Shown here: piece after piece, positions 30,757-31,341 of the stretch | How positions within the stretch are numbered: position 1 is the first letter of the stretch | How the letters are laid out: every line of letters starts with the position of its first letter | The notes under the pieces: model-generated | Seen by the model: only the letters and a program-made list of their open reading frames with translations | Told to the model about the DNA's origin: nothing | Database searches by the model: none | From: RGIG5579 sp045541915 | Lineage (GTDB): Bacteria > Bacillota > Clostridia > Oscillospirales > SIG627 | Assembly (NCBI GenBank): GCA_045541915.1 | Contig: JAZQJZ010000021.1 | Span: 1-31,341 of the forward strand | DNA: 31,341 nt | Direction: 5' to 3' | Position numbers and translations under genes: made by a program

Positions 30757-31314
30757 ATGGCTGAATACTATTTAATATCGCAGCTGCCGTCTTTGGATGG
30801 GATAAGTGAAAATACTCCGCTTCCGATTACCGAAGAACGATTTGCAGAGCTTTGCAACCGTTTTTTAGGAAAAAAGGCGCAGGAAATGCTGAGTAAGCTT
30901 ACCCTATCACCTCCCAAAAACAGCGAGGACTCCGGCTCTGCATTGATTGATGCCTGGAACGAAAGCGAGAGAAACCTTCGGTTTGCTCTTGGCAAAGTTC
31001 GGGCAGAGAAAATGAAGAAGCCATTTGATACAGAGAATAGAATTTTTCCAGTGGAGTATATCAAGGCAGCGAGTGCAGCAATAGAAATCGAAAATCCAAT
31101 GGAAGCAGAAAAATATCTAAACAGTTACCGCTTGGAAATCTTAGAAGCGTTAAGACCTATGGATAGTTTTTCTGAGGATTATATTTTCTATTACGGACTA
31201 AAATTAAAATTGCTTCTTCGCATAAGGCAGTTTGATACAAAGAGCGGAGAAAAAGCATACAAAAATATATACGACTCCATTTTAAATGGAGATAGGTTGG
31301 AGGCAAAACAATGA
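30757..31314 (+). CDS. DUF2764 family protein of V-ATPase operons, 185 aa
   Basis: Begins 'AEYYLISQLPSLDGISENTP' then 'LPITEERFAELC', the recognisable DUF2764 start, and is otherwise helical. Genes of this family sit between subunits E and A in V/A-ATPase operons of Bacteroidetes and Clostridia and are thought to take the place of a stalk or C-like subunit. Starts 5 bases after ntpE and overlaps the next gene by ATGA. Function not established. Confidence 0.85.
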   Translation: MAEYYLISQLPSLDGISENTPLPITEERFAELCNRFLGKKAQEMLSKLTLSPPKNSEDSGSALIDAWNESERNLRFALGKVRAEKMKKPFDTENRIFPVEYIKAASAAIEIENPMEAEKYLNSYRLEILEALRPMDSFSEDYIFYYGLKLKLLLRIRQFDTKSGEKAYKNIYDSILNGDRLEAKQ

Positions 31315-31341
31315 CCGAAAATAAAGGAAAGGTAGTAAGCA
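31311..31341 (+). CDS. ntpA: V/A-type ATP synthase subunit A, first 10 codons only
   Basis: ATG at 31311 overlaps the DUF2764 stop and follows GGAGG (31299-31303). The visible residues 'MTENKGKVVS' fit the 'GKVVSVNGP' start of the catalytic A subunit. The window ends here, so the call rests mainly on operon order. Confidence 0.7.
   Translation, partial: MTENKGKVVS

Overview
The window looks like a chromosomal stretch of an anaerobic Gram-positive Clostridia member, probably gut-associated. The evidence is a V-type ATPase operon, a SipW/TasA-type secretion module, a GlpA-like/FAD/DUF1667 trio, many two-domain AraC regulators, consensus TTGACA/TATAAT promoters, GGAGG ribosome binding sites and many ATGA gene overlaps. 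No tRNA, rRNA, CRISPR array, intact IS or phage gene was seen. Species cannot be named from the sequence.

Layout. 1-655: the 5'-cut and 3'-truncated remains of an oligopeptide-binding protein, then a terminator. 655-7147: an AraC regulator divergent from a five-gene hexuronate operon (uxaC, SDR fructuronate reductase, uxuA, GH39-like glycosidase, RraA-family protein). 7147-11040: a minus-strand GlpA-like / FAD oxidoreductase / DUF1667 operon divergent from a DeoR regulator, sharing an operator-bearing promoter region. 11041-13162: a decayed reading frame, then pit plus a DUF47 phosphate module. 13200-15760: two paralogous alpha/beta hydrolases, a broken AraC fragment between them and an intact AraC upstream, which reads as a decayed duplication of an [AraC-hydrolase] unit. 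15905-18415: a small Rossmann-like protein and a large FAD oxidoreductase with a HEAT-like tail. 18461-20014: polysaccharide deacetylase and an AraC regulator. 20127-23195: an epimerase / Gfo-Idh-MocA / MDR dehydrogenase operon. 23278-25937: two secreted proteins with SipW-type signal peptides around their own SipW-like signal peptidase. 26189-29572: an EstB-like serine hydrolase, a GH4 alpha-galactosidase and its divergent AraC regulator. 29573-30142: a gene-free stretch holding a promoter and a leader terminator. 30143-end: the start of a V-type ATPase operon (E, DUF2764, A).

How it fits together. Most of the window is a series of small carbohydrate-use islands, each with a local AraC or DeoR regulator and no transporter in view: uronates released from glycans, glycerol-3-phosphate-like substrates, alpha-galactosides and ester-linked substrates. 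The SipW-type module is a likely surface fibre or matrix system. A near-identical palindromic terminator recurs at five gene ends and shows paired base changes. The best candidates for new biology are the two-substrate SipW module with its internal UUCG hairpin, the FAD/HEAT-like oxidoreductase pair, and the RraA-family protein inside the uronate operon.
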